Shown: positions 27,890-36,576 of the stretch, in pieces
Layout of the letters: every line of letters starts with the position of its first letter
Numbering within the stretch: the first letter of the stretch is position 1
Origin: Candidatus Thorarchaeota archaeon
GTDB lineage: Archaea > Asgardarchaeota > Thorarchaeia > Thorarchaeales > Thorarchaeaceae
Direction of reading: 5' to 3'
Length of the DNA: 64,000 bases
Assembly: GCA_018335335.1 (NCBI GenBank)
Contig: JAGXKG010000001.1
Span: forward strand, 62,001-126,000
Made by a program: the position numbers and the translations under genes
Notes under the pieces: model-generated
Seen by the model: the letters and a program-made list of their open reading frames with translations, nothing else
What the model was told of the DNA's origin: nothing
Databases searched by the model: none

Positions 27890-28153
27890 TCGGTTCACCA
27901 ACTGGAACAGCATATTTCAGGGTGATAAGGGTATTGAAGAAAAAGTAACGCGAATCCAGACCAATTCCGGGAGGGCATTTGCCTGGACACGCGTATCTGC
28001 ACAAAGCAATTAGTATCATGGAAAATATAGGATTCAGTCTTTTGCCATGGATGTTTCTTCTTAATTGAACTCCTATGTTGGGGAGGGAGGTAACTGAAAG
28101 TATTGAATGCATCACTCAACAAGTTTAAGCGTAGTTGAAGCTCACCTTACATT

Positions 28154-28804
28154 ATGCAAATAACGATACCCGCGGAGCTGCTCACGTATCTGATTATAGG
28201 AGCGGCCTTACTCATCCAATTCATGTGGATGTGGCTAATCAGAAAAGGTCGTGATTCTTACCTTCGAGATATTGCCAATCTGAGGAAGCCTTCTGGAACG
28301 CTGTCAAAATATTATCATTGGCGCATTTCAGAGATAGGAAATGCGGTAGGAGAGGGAGTGGTTTTTGAGTTGATGCTCATAGTGGCGATACTGGGAATCG
28401 CATATTTGATTTCGTCAATATCTGCCCTCTTTCAAACATTGCCAATCGTATTAATGGTGGTACTGTTGTCCCTCATTAGTATCATTCAAGGAATCAGACG
28501 AGTGAGAAGTCTCAATCAAGAAGAGCAGAAGATATTTGATAGGTTGGAAAAAGCCGAATACAAGATCGAGGAAGTACGAGATATCGTTGAAAATTTGGCA
28601 CAGGCAGGCACAGAAAGCAGTGGCGAGACGTGGTTTGTGCTATTTAAGCTCGCAACAAGACAGACCCCCATAGGGGTATCTATCAGAGAAGTATTACAGG
28701 AAAGAGCCAAACAACTGTCTAAGAAAGTGAAGAAAGCACAGCTTGATTTACCATTGAAAGAGGAATCTGAGGGGGATACAGGCCCCGCCATTGAATTTGA
28801 ATAG
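28154..28804 (+). CDS. unknown membrane protein with C-terminal coiled coil
   Basis: The protein has one N-terminal membrane segment (about residues 8-30, with IQFMWMWLI) and a second pair near 72-90 and 95-115. A long charged helical region follows, from about 120 to 165 (QEEQKIFDRLEKAEYKIEEV), likely a coiled coil in the cytoplasm. The tail is acidic. I do not recognise a family. There is no good ribosome site at the ATG. It precedes the L35Ae gene, which has its own TATA, so the two may be separate units. No function is proposed. Confidence 0.75.
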   Translation: MQITIPAELLTYLIIGAALLIQFMWMWLIRKGRDSYLRDIANLRKPSGTLSKYYHWRISEIGNAVGEGVVFELMLIVAILGIAYLISSISALFQTLPIVLMVVLLSLISIIQGIRRVRSLNQEEQKIFDRLEKAEYKIEEVRDIVENLAQAGTESSGETWFVLFKLATRQTPIGVSIREVLQERAKQLSKKVKKAQLDLPLKEESEGDTGPAIEFE

Positions 28805-28821
28805 AATCTTATTCAGCAAGT

Positions 28822-28829
28822 CTTATATG
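28822..28829 (+). promoter_or_regulatory. TATA box of rpl35ae
   Basis: cttatatg lies about 50 bases before the L35Ae ATG. A second AT-rich element (acatatag) lies ten bases further on. Transcription would start near 28850, leaving room for the ribosome site ggag. Confidence 0.45.
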
Positions 28830-28879
28830 AAACATATAGAGCGTGAACGAGAACGCCCCAAAAGGAGAGAACAAACACA

Positions 28880-29164
28880 ATGTCCAATAATGAAGTGCTA
28901 AAGGGTCGAAAAGGCGTTGTAACAAGCTACAGAAGAGGCAAGCATAAGCAGCATACAAATCAAGTTCTTCTGAAGTTTAACGAAATAGATTCCAGATCTG
29001 CAGCTTCGACTCTTATTGGTCGCAGAGTACAATGGACGTCCCCGAAAGGAAACGGAATTCAAGGAAAAATCGTGGGCCTTCATGGAAACAACGGTGTTGT
29101 CCGTGCAAGTTTCAGGAGAAACCTCCCAGGGCAAGCGATAGGAACTGGTGTTAAGCTGAAATAG
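28880..29164 (+). CDS. rpl35ae: ribosomal protein L35Ae (eL33)
   Basis: This small beta-barrel protein of the archaeal large subunit is recognised by GRRVQWTSPKGNGIQGKIVG, HGNNGVVRASFRRNLPGQAI and the terminal GTGVKL. Length (94) is normal for eL33. A purine-rich ribosome site (aaaggagag) precedes the ATG. It is probably transcribed alone from the TATA just upstream. The about 180 bases downstream hold a weak C/D-box RNA candidate. eL33 is patchy in archaea but common in Asgard and TACK lineages, which agrees with the suggested origin. Confidence 0.93.
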   Translation: MSNNEVLKGRKGVVTSYRRGKHKQHTNQVLLKFNEIDSRSAASTLIGRRVQWTSPKGNGIQGKIVGLHGNNGVVRASFRRNLPGQAIGTGVKLK

Positions 29165-29211
29165 ACATATCCGTATGTTTTTGATTGATGGATGAGTATT
29201 GATTATTGGCT

Positions 29212-29272
29212 CCGATGACGATAATGGCTAGCTGAGGGTGCTCACCCAATGATGTCTCATAGTTAAGCCGAG
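29212..29272 (+). ncRNA. possible C/D-box guide RNA
   Basis: In the gap between the L35Ae gene and the next gene, the order is a C-like box (GATGACGA, 29214-29221), a perfect D' box (CTGA, 29232-29235), a C'-like AATGATG (29248-29254) and a D-like CCGA (29268-29271). Total size and spacing (about 60 bases) fit archaeal C/D-box RNAs, but C and D each differ from consensus by one base. The guide targets were not matched. This is a weak call. Confidence 0.2.
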
Positions 29273-29342
29273 GAGTCACTATCATGTTTGAATGCCCCGA
29301 GCATAACGACCACTTATTGACCATGACTAGACAACCTAACAG

Positions 29343-29912
29343 ATGGAGCGATTTCATGTGATAGAATGGGCTTTATTCTTACTAGCTTATTTCGGGGCTG
29401 GTTTCACTCTTAAAATAGGCGATGATTTTTTGGATGATTTTGGACAACCTAGCTACGCGTGGTTGCCATTTGCTGCATCGGGTGTATTGTTCGGTTTTCT
29501 CATGGCAGAATCTCAATGGGATTTACTGCTATTTTCGGCAATCATAATCGGTGTTTTGATATCCGGGAAAGTGAACAAGCCTCAATTCAGTATTGGTTTC
29601 GTTATGATTGGAATTATGTTGATAATACGAGGGGTTCCAGTCATTACCTCTTTACCCGAGTTGTTGTTAATTCTGGGGATTCTGTTGATAGCATCCATTG
29701 TCGACGAACGAGGGAATGACTGGGCAGATAGACAACAGACCACTTTTGTATCAGGGTTTTTCAAATACCGATTCACTTTGAAGGTTTCTGTTCTGATTCT
29801 AAGCATATTTTGGCCAGGATTCTGGAGAGCTGCGGTAGGTTTGTGGTTTTTCGATACAGGATACGAAGCTGCCGGCATAGTGGATAGAAACCAGTTTCAT
29901 GATAACCATTGA
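29343..29912 (+). CDS. unknown membrane protein (189 aa)
   Basis: The protein has about five to six hydrophobic segments: near residues 8-24, 38-55, 58-75, 82-98, 103-118 and 140-160. Acidic residues lie close together at the start (IGDDFLDDFGQ) and in the middle loop (DERGNDWADR). These may bind metal or belong to a membrane enzyme, but I do not recognise the family. The ATG lies just after a short gap with no strong ribosome site. Its last bases overlap the end of the convergent radical SAM gene by 16 bases, which is long but real for compact archaeal genomes. Confidence 0.72.
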   Translation: MERFHVIEWALFLLAYFGAGFTLKIGDDFLDDFGQPSYAWLPFAASGVLFGFLMAESQWDLLLFSAIIIGVLISGKVNKPQFSIGFVMIGIMLIIRGVPVITSLPELLLILGILLIASIVDERGNDWADRQQTTFVSGFFKYRFTLKVSVLILSIFWPGFWRAAVGLWFFDTGYEAAGIVDRNQFHDNH

Positions 29913-30973
29913 TATGCAAGACTACAACAGACATCTAAGTAGACAGGATGTAGTCCTTTCTCCTTGGCAAAATCCACTCCTTCTTGGCTTGGCAAAGCAA
30001 CTCCATTAACACCCGCCCGAATAGCCAATTTATCAGTCTGTATCTTATGATCTCCAAGGGGTCTTGCACAACCCAACAAGAGGGGGGTTTGTTCCAAACC
30101 AAGTCTTGCAATAGTGAGTATTTTTCCGACAACTTCTGGAGCAGGAGGGGTAACATCTTCCATGGGGGTATTTCGGACAGGGCTGAGGACGATTATCACA
30201 AGAGCTGCAGGTGAAAAGTCTGCAATCAGGTTCAACGCCTCAAGTTCGCCCCCAAGTTTGCCATAGTTCAAGCCAATAAGAACATGAGGGGTAGTTGGAA
30301 TCTCAAACTGGGTTAGCAATCGCAGTGATTCAGCCATTTTCTCTGTTGCATCATCAATGTGATAGACCCGCTCTGCTACATCTGAAGAACCGATAATATC
30401 TAGCATGACAGCATCAATATCTGCCTTCTTCAGCATGAGAGCGGTATCTTCTGTCACAAGACCTGTATGAACCACGACTTTCAGATCTAAATCCTTTTTC
30501 GCATAAACGATTGCCTCACCGAAATTATCAAGGGGCACATGTCCAGAAGGGTCTGAGCCCCCACTAATTAGCACGCCCTCACCGCCCCGTTTGCTAATCG
30601 TCTTGCATTCAGATATCATTTCCTCAGGAGTGACCGTTGGGTTCATTCCTTTGAGCAATCGTCCCTTACAATGTTCACACATTAGCGAACATGATAAGCC
30701 AGTAACACTGAGTGAAGGATAATTATAGCGATTTGATTGTTCGTGACTATCTATCCTATAAGGATAAGCAGTAGGACTGTAGCAGAGAAGCTCATCACCA
30801 AAGCGATTTAGTCTCGCCCCAAGCGCTTCTTCCATAAGCGGCATAGTGTCTTCAAATGGAGATTCGAGAAGGTTTCTTCCGTCCTGCAATATCCTAAAGG
30901 TCAAATCGATAGCCAAGTATCCTATGTTATGCGGCCTATTAGCATTTTGATGCCGGACCGAAATGCCACACAC
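29897..30973 (-). CDS. radical SAM protein, LipS2-like
   Basis: The radical SAM motif CSLMCEHC lies near residue 94, in TGLSCSLMCEHCKGRLL. Further motifs are GVLISGGSDPSGHVPLD, VVHTGLV, a PHVLIGLNYGKLGGE segment and LLLGCARPLGDHK. The pattern is that of the BioB/LipA-like archaeal proteins, especially LipS2, one of two radical SAM proteins that together make lipoic acid in some archaea. No partner LipS1 or lipoate-carrying protein is in the window, so this is a resemblance and not an assignment. The N-terminus is uncertain: a GTG is used here, but an ATG at MPLMEEAL would shorten the protein by about 43 residues. Confidence 0.83.
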   Translation of the reverse strand: MCGISVRHQNANRPHNIGYLAIDLTFRILQDGRNLLESPFEDTMPLMEEALGARLNRFGDELLCYSPTAYPYRIDSHEQSNRYNYPSLSVTGLSCSLMCEHCKGRLLKGMNPTVTPEEMISECKTISKRGGEGVLISGGSDPSGHVPLDNFGEAIVYAKKDLDLKVVVHTGLVTEDTALMLKKADIDAVMLDIIGSSDVAERVYHIDDATEKMAESLRLLTQFEIPTTPHVLIGLNYGKLGGELEALNLIADFSPAALVIIVLSPVRNTPMEDVTPPAPEVVGKILTIARLGLEQTPLLLGCARPLGDHKIQTDKLAIRAGVNGVALPSQEGVDFAKEKGLHPVYLDVCCSLAYQWLS

Positions 30974-31044
30974 AAAGTTACAAGTATAGCTTTTTCATGG
31001 GAAAACAAGAGCCTCATAACAGTATCTAAGACTGGGTGATTGAT

Positions 31045-32478
31045 GTGGCAAACAACAATACTGATGATATTGATGTCTTCTTCAACGCTCGAAGCGTTGC
31101 AATTTATGGCGCTTCTCAGTCACCAAATAGCGTTGGACAGGCAATAGTCCAGAATTTCATAAAACCGCAGTATACGGGAAAAGTATACGCTGTTAATCCG
31201 AAGTACGACCAAGTACTCGGTGTGCATTGTTATCCCAATCTACAGGAGATACCAGGCCCTGTTGATCTCGTTGTGGTAGCTGTACCGGCCCGAATAGCAC
31301 CACGTGTTTTCGAAGATATTGGTGAGAAGGGATCAAAGGCTGCAATCGTTATTTCAGGTGGTTTTTCTGAGACTGGAGAGAAAGGTGCACAGTTAGAAGA
31401 CGAAATCGTCGATATTGCACAGAAGCACGGGATTCGGATAATTGGACCTAATTGTGTTGGGGTTATTGACACTCAAACAAATGTCGATACATTCTTCTTG
31501 CCAGAATACCGTTGTGGTAGACCAAAACCAAGTAACGTAGCCAATATTTCGCTTGTTTCCCAGTCAGGCGCATTCGCAGCTGCCATCGCGGACTGGACAT
31601 CAGAATTAGGGCTCGGGATTAGTAAAATCATCAGCTTAGGGAACAAATGTGATGTTGATGATGACGATCTTCTCTCATACCTCGCCGAGGATGATTCAAC
31701 ACAGGTCATCTGTTACTACACCGAAGGCTATGACAAAATGGGAGGCCGTTCCTTCTACAGACATGCAAGAGAGATTACTCATCACAAGCCGGTAATCGTT
31801 TGTAAGTCAGGCAGAGGTGAGAGAGCTAAGCGTGCTGCCAGCTCCCATACCGGTTCAATTGCAGGATCGGACAACATTGCAGATGCGGCGTATAAGCAAT
31901 CCGGCATTATCCGCGCAGACAACTTCGAGTACATGTTTGATATGGCAAAAGGCTTGGCAATGCAGCCAGCTGCTAAAGGTGACCGGGTCCTCATAGTGAC
32001 TAACGGTGGAGGTCTAGGCGTGATGACCACAGATGCCCTTGAAGCTATTGGATTGGCTATTCCACCACCATCCCCGGAATTGCATGAGAAACTGAATGAA
32101 AGACTACCCGGCTACTGTGCCATAGGAAATCCAATTGATGTTGTAGGAGATTCGGATTCCACCCGTTATGATATCGCCTTCGAGGAGGCTATCGGCAGCG
32201 GTGAATATGACATTATTGTTGTAGGGATGTTACTGCAAACACCGAGTCTCGGCATGGAAATCACCAACGTGATAGCGAATCACCAACGCCAATCAGAATT
32301 CCCGTTCGTTGTAGTTTCTATGGGCGGGGCTTTCACGACGAAAGCAGGCGAGGTAATGGAATTAATGGGTTGCCCGACATATGCCACAGGGGAGAAGGCA
32401 GCACTAGCAGCCAAGGCACTTGCCCAGTTTGGAGAGGTCAAATTCGGCGATGAATTCAATAAGACTATAGATGTCTGA
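31045..32478 (+). CDS. acdA: ADP-forming acyl/acetyl-CoA synthetase, alpha subunit
   Basis: This enzyme makes ATP from ADP and phosphate while releasing acetate or another acid from its CoA ester, the main substrate-level phosphorylation of peptide- and sugar-fermenting archaea. The alpha subunit has the CoA-binding start FFNARSVAIYGASQSPNSVG, the ligase domains after LVSQSGAFAAAI, and the phosphorylated histidine in SSHTGSIAGSD. Length (477) is normal for the separate alpha subunit. The start chosen is the GTG five bases after gggtga; a GTG three codons earlier overlaps that site. The beta subunit gene follows 23 bases downstream. The acid specificity is unknown. Confidence 0.94.
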   Translation: MANNNTDDIDVFFNARSVAIYGASQSPNSVGQAIVQNFIKPQYTGKVYAVNPKYDQVLGVHCYPNLQEIPGPVDLVVVAVPARIAPRVFEDIGEKGSKAAIVISGGFSETGEKGAQLEDEIVDIAQKHGIRIIGPNCVGVIDTQTNVDTFFLPEYRCGRPKPSNVANISLVSQSGAFAAAIADWTSELGLGISKIISLGNKCDVDDDDLLSYLAEDDSTQVICYYTEGYDKMGGRSFYRHAREITHHKPVIVCKSGRGERAKRAASSHTGSIAGSDNIADAAYKQSGIIRADNFEYMFDMAKGLAMQPAAKGDRVLIVTNGGGLGVMTTDALEAIGLAIPPPSPELHEKLNERLPGYCAIGNPIDVVGDSDSTRYDIAFEEAIGSGEYDIIVVGMLLQTPSLGMEITNVIANHQRQSEFPFVVVSMGGAFTTKAGEVMELMGCPTYATGEKAALAAKALAQFGEVKFGDEFNKTIDV

Positions 32479-32501
32479 GAAACCATAAATAAGAGTGACA
32501 A

Positions 32502-33263
32502 ATGTTCATGACAAAGACAGAGAGGTCTGATAGATTGAAGATTGCAAAGGAGATATTCAAAACCGCACGCGAAGAAGGAAGGACCTTCGTTTTGGAACAC
32601 GAAGCCAAGAAGATTATGCAGGAGTATGATATTCCAATACCTGAATTTGGTACAGCTGCAACAGCTGAGGAAGCTGTCAAGGAAAGTAAAAAGATAGGAT
32701 ACCCAGTAGTTTTGAAGATTCTATCAAAAGATGTACTTCACAAATCTGATGCGGGCGGAGTCAAAGTCAATTTGAATAGCGATGATGAGGTCAAAGAGGC
32801 CTTCGAAGAAATCATGGAGAATGCAAAGGCATATGGGAAAGAACAAGGCCATGAGGTTGATCTCAGCAGGGGGGTATTCATTTCAGACTTCGCAGAGGAA
32901 GGAACTGAAGTGATTGTGGGAGTTACAGAAGATCCTCAGTTTGGCCATGCACTGATGTTTGGTCTTGGAGGTATATTCGTAGAAGTCCTCAGGGACGTAA
33001 CCTTTCGGTTGATTCCTCTAAGAGAAGTGGATGCGCGCGAAATGGTCAAGGAGATAAAAGCCTCCAAGATTCTTGAAGGGGTTAGGGGCGAGCCTCCAAG
33101 AGATGTCGATGTACTTGTGGACATAATCATGGCAGTCTCTAAGATGGTAGAAGAGAATCCAGAGATATCAGAACTAGACTGCAACCCTACATTTGTATAC
33201 GCTGAAGGAAAAGGGGCCAAGGTTGTAGATGCCCGCATTCTGATAGAGAAAGAACAGGACTAA
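32502..33263 (+). CDS. acdB: ADP-forming acyl/acetyl-CoA synthetase, beta subunit
   Basis: This ATP-grasp subunit takes the phosphate from the alpha-subunit histidine to ADP. It carries the family texts EYDIPIPEFGTAATAEEAV, IGYPVVLKILSKDVLHKSDA-GGVKVNL and GVTEDPQFGHALMFGLGGIF. The ending SELDCNPTFVY binds metal and nucleotide. Length (253) fits a stand-alone beta subunit. It is translated just behind acdA. Two ATG codons, two codons apart, are possible starts. Together the two genes form a complete enzyme. Confidence 0.94.
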   Translation: MFMTKTERSDRLKIAKEIFKTAREEGRTFVLEHEAKKIMQEYDIPIPEFGTAATAEEAVKESKKIGYPVVLKILSKDVLHKSDAGGVKVNLNSDDEVKEAFEEIMENAKAYGKEQGHEVDLSRGVFISDFAEEGTEVIVGVTEDPQFGHALMFGLGGIFVEVLRDVTFRLIPLREVDAREMVKEIKASKILEGVRGEPPRDVDVLVDIIMAVSKMVEENPEISELDCNPTFVYAEGKGAKVVDARILIEKEQD

Positions 33264-33268
33264 CTGAG

Positions 33269-34507
33269 TTACTCACTCAGAAGTCTATCTACTGCTATCA
33301 GACCACGCTTCAGGTCCGAGTGCGAGAAGGTATCTGCATTCTTGGGTATTGAACCGATTGAGAGAAGAAGAACAAGCGAAAGTAAACGGGGGACAAGTCC
33401 TGTATGTTCAAGCAGAAACTCTCTGTTCCCTGTTGCATCAACAATCAGACCCTCCAATCTACGGCTGAGCAAGCTCAAATGATGACCAAGTTCTTCTGAG
33501 AAGGCAATTTCTCTAAATAGTTTCTCAAAACGAGAGATGTTATCCAATAACTCTGGCGGCATCCCCGCTTTTTGAAGAAGTGTCATTGCATTGACAATAG
33601 CTTCTTCATATTCATTAGATCCAACTATAGGACGGGAATGCTTGGTGCTATCGAGCTGAACAAGGAACCGTAGAGAATTGGTCAAGATGTTCCTTGAAAT
33701 ACTAGGTAGAGTGGAGGATACTTTGGTGAGCAGTTGACTATGCTCATCTTCGAACCTCGCCGCTTGGGAAGACTCAAGACTGTTTTCAAATTCGCTAGAT
33801 ATTTTGACTTCAACAATTCTAGGTAATTGTTCGTGAGTTCCAATTCTTCGTACCGCAGTCAGTGCAACGAATTCCTCTCGAGAAACATAGAACAAGAGAA
33901 TCCGAACCAAGTCATATGCGATTTCGAAATCCTCCTCGTTGATTCGCGATTTTCCTTTGCCCCGGGCCGAAGCCGCACAGAGAAGGGCCCAAGAACTGAT
34001 AACCGCATCACAAATGCTCTTGCGTTGGTCCTGACTGAAATCATGTTGTTTGAGAAAGCGGGAAAGGCGTTCAGCAGCTCCATCAATTCTTCCCAGTGCG
34101 CTGCTTCCCATTTTCACCTCACTCAACGATTGTAGGAAATCGCGAGGGTCATGAGATGGAGGGCGGATGATAAAGCTTGGAGCTGACCTACTCATGCGCC
34201 ACCACTTAGTTGTTGAAAGAAAATAGTCAAGGACATCTACAGATTGGGTCAAATCAGATGTGGTGGAAGTCTCTCTTGAATCAAGGTAGGTTATCATTTG
34301 CGAGAAGAGAGACAGAAATCGAGATAGGTGGGTGGGTAGGTCTTCACCTGCAAATCGACATTCAGAGAATCTTTCAACAAGAGATTTGATTCTATTCGAA
34401 GCTCCTGTTGAAAGCTCACATTCCGCTAAGCCGTGATATACATCTATTGGCTTTCGTGCCAAAGTTCGATATCTCCAATTGTCTCTGTTGTAGAGGGAAG
34501 AAGTCAT
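33269..34507 (-). CDS. unknown helical protein (412 aa)
   Basis: The protein is almost entirely helical, with no cysteine cluster, signal or membrane segment. Two regions look like the small helical lid found behind AAA+ cores: KSRINEEDFEIAYDLVRILL near residue 203 and KNADTFSHSDLKRGLIAVDR near the C-terminus. There is no P-loop, so if the resemblance is real the protein keeps the lids but not the ATPase. I do not recognise a family and it may be specific to this lineage. It lies between acdB (convergent) and uppS upstream in the same direction, so it could be cotranscribed with uppS. No function is proposed. Confidence 0.7.
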   Translation of the reverse strand: MTSSLYNRDNWRYRTLARKPIDVYHGLAECELSTGASNRIKSLVERFSECRFAGEDLPTHLSRFLSLFSQMITYLDSRETSTTSDLTQSVDVLDYFLSTTKWWRMSRSAPSFIIRPPSHDPRDFLQSLSEVKMGSSALGRIDGAAERLSRFLKQHDFSQDQRKSICDAVISSWALLCAASARGKGKSRINEEDFEIAYDLVRILLFYVSREEFVALTAVRRIGTHEQLPRIVEVKISSEFENSLESSQAARFEDEHSQLLTKVSSTLPSISRNILTNSLRFLVQLDSTKHSRPIVGSNEYEEAIVNAMTLLQKAGMPPELLDNISRFEKLFREIAFSEELGHHLSLLSRRLEGLIVDATGNREFLLEHTGLVPRLLSLVLLLSIGSIPKNADTFSHSDLKRGLIAVDRLLSE

Positions 34508-34550
34508 TCTTTGAATATAAAAGACTGTGTCATTGAGCTATCGAGAGGTA

Positions 34551-35318
34551 TCAGCGGCCATAGCGTCTGGAACGCTGTTCGTAAGCTCGTAGAGCACGCC
34601 ATATATCGATACGCCGCACTGCTGGCCAGTATATTTGAGCAAAGTATAGCTCGGAGTATGCCGATTGCCAAAGCAAGAAGCCAGACAAACGTTCTTCTCC
34701 AGATGTTCTTATTATCAAATCGGGATCCTTTATGCCATTGGTGTAAAGGTGGTTCTCGACAATGGTTTCGTCAATTTCGTCAGGTGATATTTCGCCCGAT
34801 TTGATTTCCCGACCAATTTTCTTTACTGCATCAACGAGTTCTGCTCTGCCAGAATAGCCTATAGCCACGTTGAGAATGTGCTTATGGTACTCTTTTGTTT
34901 CCTCTTCGGCCATTCGTATCGCTTCAGCAACTTCTTCGGGCAATAAATCGACTCTGCCAATCGCCCGAATTCGAACCTGGTTTTTGTGGATATCAGGATT
35001 CCCGACAACCTCGGAAAATTTCTCACGAGCAATCTTCATAATTTCGCTAACTTCTTTTTCCGCTCTTTTGAAATTCTCCAGCGAAAAGGCATATATTGTA
35101 CAGATTTTGACACCGGCTTCCCAGAGGATTTTGAGTACTTCCATGACTTTCTGTGCGCCCTTTCGATGGCCATACCATGGTGTATCGAGGCCATGTTCTC
35201 GGGCGTATCTCCTATTTCCATCGAGAATCATGCCAACGTGCTCTGGAGCATTCTCCTTATCCAGCTGGCGATTCAACCACCATTCATAGAGTCGGTAAAC
35301 TGGTCCGGCGATATTCAT
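34551..35318 (-). CDS. uppS: cis-prenyltransferase (UppS family)
   Basis: This enzyme extends allylic diphosphates with isopentenyl diphosphate in cis to make long polyprenyl or dolichyl lipids, carriers for sugars. The catalytic Asp is in GMILDGNRRYAREHG, about residue 33. Other motifs are the pair GHRKGAQKVMEVLKILWEAG and IYAFSLENFKR, and the end RTSGEERLSGFLLWQSAYSE. Length (255) is normal. The ribosome-like gagga stands far (about 12 bases) from the ATG. The presence of a sugar-carrier lipid enzyme agrees with the GT-C-like membrane protein elsewhere in the window. The function is sure; chain length is not. Confidence 0.95.
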   Translation of the reverse strand: MNIAGPVYRLYEWWLNRQLDKENAPEHVGMILDGNRRYAREHGLDTPWYGHRKGAQKVMEVLKILWEAGVKICTIYAFSLENFKRAEKEVSEIMKIAREKFSEVVGNPDIHKNQVRIRAIGRVDLLPEEVAEAIRMAEEETKEYHKHILNVAIGYSGRAELVDAVKKIGREIKSGEISPDEIDETIVENHLYTNGIKDPDLIIRTSGEERLSGFLLWQSAYSELYFAQIYWPAVRRIDIWRALRAYEQRSRRYGR

Positions 35319-35390
35319 GCTTAGTACATATCCTCTTGAGTCAAGCCTGAGCTATACGTTAAAAGATTTGATGATGTAGGACCGGTTTTA

Positions 35391-35762
35391 TCAAATCATG
35401 GTTGCGACTTTTTCTGCCGCCCGTTTCATGTCCAAGAATACCAAACCCAATTTTGCATCGGCAGTAGTGGATACAGTAAGGCAGGCATTCATGCCAGCTT
35501 GAATTACGAGAAGCCAACCGTCATTTCCCTTGATATTGACCTGCTCCAAATCCCCCTTTCCTAGCTCAATGGCAGCTTTCTCTCCCAAAGTCAACATCGC
35601 GGCTGTCATCGCAGCTACCTTTGCCTCATCAACATTCGTAGGCAGGGCTGAAACGATAGGCAACCCTTCGACACTAACTATCGCACATGCCTGTATTTCA
35701 GGAATACTACCTTGTAACTCGTTTAGTACGCTTTCCAGCGTTTCACCGCGCGATTCCGCCAT
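35391..35762 (-). CDS. Roadblock/LC7 domain protein (123 aa)
   Basis: Roadblock proteins dimerise and act as regulators or platforms of small GTPases in bacteria, Asgard archaea and eukaryotes. The domain covers almost the whole protein: AESRGETLESVLNELQGSIP helix, then IQACAIVSVEGLPIVSAL, AAMTAAMLTLGEKAAIELG helix, and strand LLVIQAGMNACLTV. I take the ATG seven bases after GGTGAG. It is the last gene of a minus-strand operon that starts with two other Roadblock genes and a GTPase. Binding to that GTPase is likely from the context and from MglA/MglB precedents, but is inferred. Confidence 0.86.
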   Translation of the reverse strand: MAESRGETLESVLNELQGSIPEIQACAIVSVEGLPIVSALPTNVDEAKVAAMTAAMLTLGEKAAIELGKGDLEQVNIKGNDGWLLVIQAGMNACLTVSTTADAKLGLVFLDMKRAAEKVATMI

Positions 35763-35776
35763 CTGTTTTCTCACCT

Positions 35777-36340
35777 TTACTTGTACATTCGCTTGAGTAT
35801 TACCTCTCGTGCTATAGCTTGGAATGCCCTCTTAACTCCAACGCCCTGTATAGCAATAGTTTCATACACGGGTATATTCCCGCCTAATCCTAAAACATCG
35901 AGCATCTCGTCTCGTGACATCCTGTTTGGAAGATCTCTCTTGTTGAGCATGATTACTATGGGGACTTCACGTTGTAGAGAATCTCCGAGGAATAGCTTCA
36001 GCTCCTCAAAGCTCTCCGCATTCTCATCCCTCTGATCAGGAGATGAATCAGCAACAAAGAGGATGCCGTCGGTTCCTTGGAGGACGACCTTTCTCTGATG
36101 CCGATGTCGCTTTTGGCCAGCCACTGTAAATACGTCAAACAGAACCCGGCCGCCTGCACTCATGGGTACATAGTCGAAGAAGAGTGTTCGGTTTGTCTCA
36201 TCTTCAATAGATGTGAAATCACCCTTCTGTAGTCCTTCGACTTTACCGTACAACCATCGTAGTGCTGTGGTCTTTCCACCTAGGCTTGGGCCATAGAATA
36301 CGATTTTTAGATGAATGCGACCTTTATCGTCCTTCCGCAT
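35777..36340 (-). CDS. small Ras-superfamily GTPase, MglA/Arf-like
   Basis: This is a complete small GTPase of 187 residues. G1 is GPSLGGKTT at 17-25, close to the MglA form (GPxxxGKTT). G3 is TVAGQKRH, with Ala in place of Pro and Gln at the catalytic position. G4 is NKRD and G5 is a weak match near IAIQG. There is no C-terminal cysteine box, so no prenylation is expected. The ATG follows ggtgg by six bases. It lies between Roadblock genes on one operon, as MglA lies beside MglB in bacteria. It is likely to work with them in polarity or membrane regulation; the process is unknown. Confidence 0.9.
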   Translation of the reverse strand: MRKDDKGRIHLKIVFYGPSLGGKTTALRWLYGKVEGLQKGDFTSIEDETNRTLFFDYVPMSAGGRVLFDVFTVAGQKRHRHQRKVVLQGTDGILFVADSSPDQRDENAESFEELKLFLGDSLQREVPIVIMLNKRDLPNRMSRDEMLDVLGLGGNIPVYETIAIQGVGVKRAFQAIAREVILKRMYK

Positions 36341-36545
36341 AGCAAACCACCTTTGTATTTTCTACAGTTCCGTAACTGCCAAATGGAGACATGTGAAGGC
36401 CCAAGTCTGGGCCATATGGCAGGGAATATGTAGTGGTAATAATCGTCACGTCCTTTAGTGAAAGGAAGATTCCTAGGTTGTATCCCCTGGTACGGGGTCG
36501 GCTGCCGTAAGAGGTTGCCCTCATAAAAGGCTTTGTGGCACACAT
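36324..36545 (-). CDS. small unknown protein between Roadblock and GTPase genes (73 aa)
   Basis: An open frame of 73 residues fills the gap between the second Roadblock gene and the GTPase gene, overlapping the latter by 17 bases. It starts at an ATG seven bases after aagga. The sequence has a plausible composition for a small protein (MCATKPFMRATSYG ... TTTYSLPYGPDLG ... GTVENTKVVCYAEGR). A competing frame in the same place would overlap the GTPase more and lacks a ribosome site. No family is recognised. Conservation in other Asgard genomes would settle whether it is real. Confidence 0.45.
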   Translation of the reverse strand: MCATKPFMRATSYGSRPRTRGYNLGIFLSLKDVTIITTTYSLPYGPDLGLHMSPFGSYGTVENTKVVCYAEGR

Positions 36546-36576
36546 CTCAAGGTCCTTGCCAATAATGGGAGGTCCC

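Noticed and set aside
27890-28153. Possible tRNA or other RNA in the gap before the membrane-protein gene
   Set aside because: No cloverleaf, no T-arm consensus GGTTCRAATCC and no C/D boxes were found on either strand.
36307-36543. Alternative frame in the Roadblock-GTPase gap
   Set aside because: Overlaps the GTPase start more than the 73-residue frame and lacks a ribosome site.
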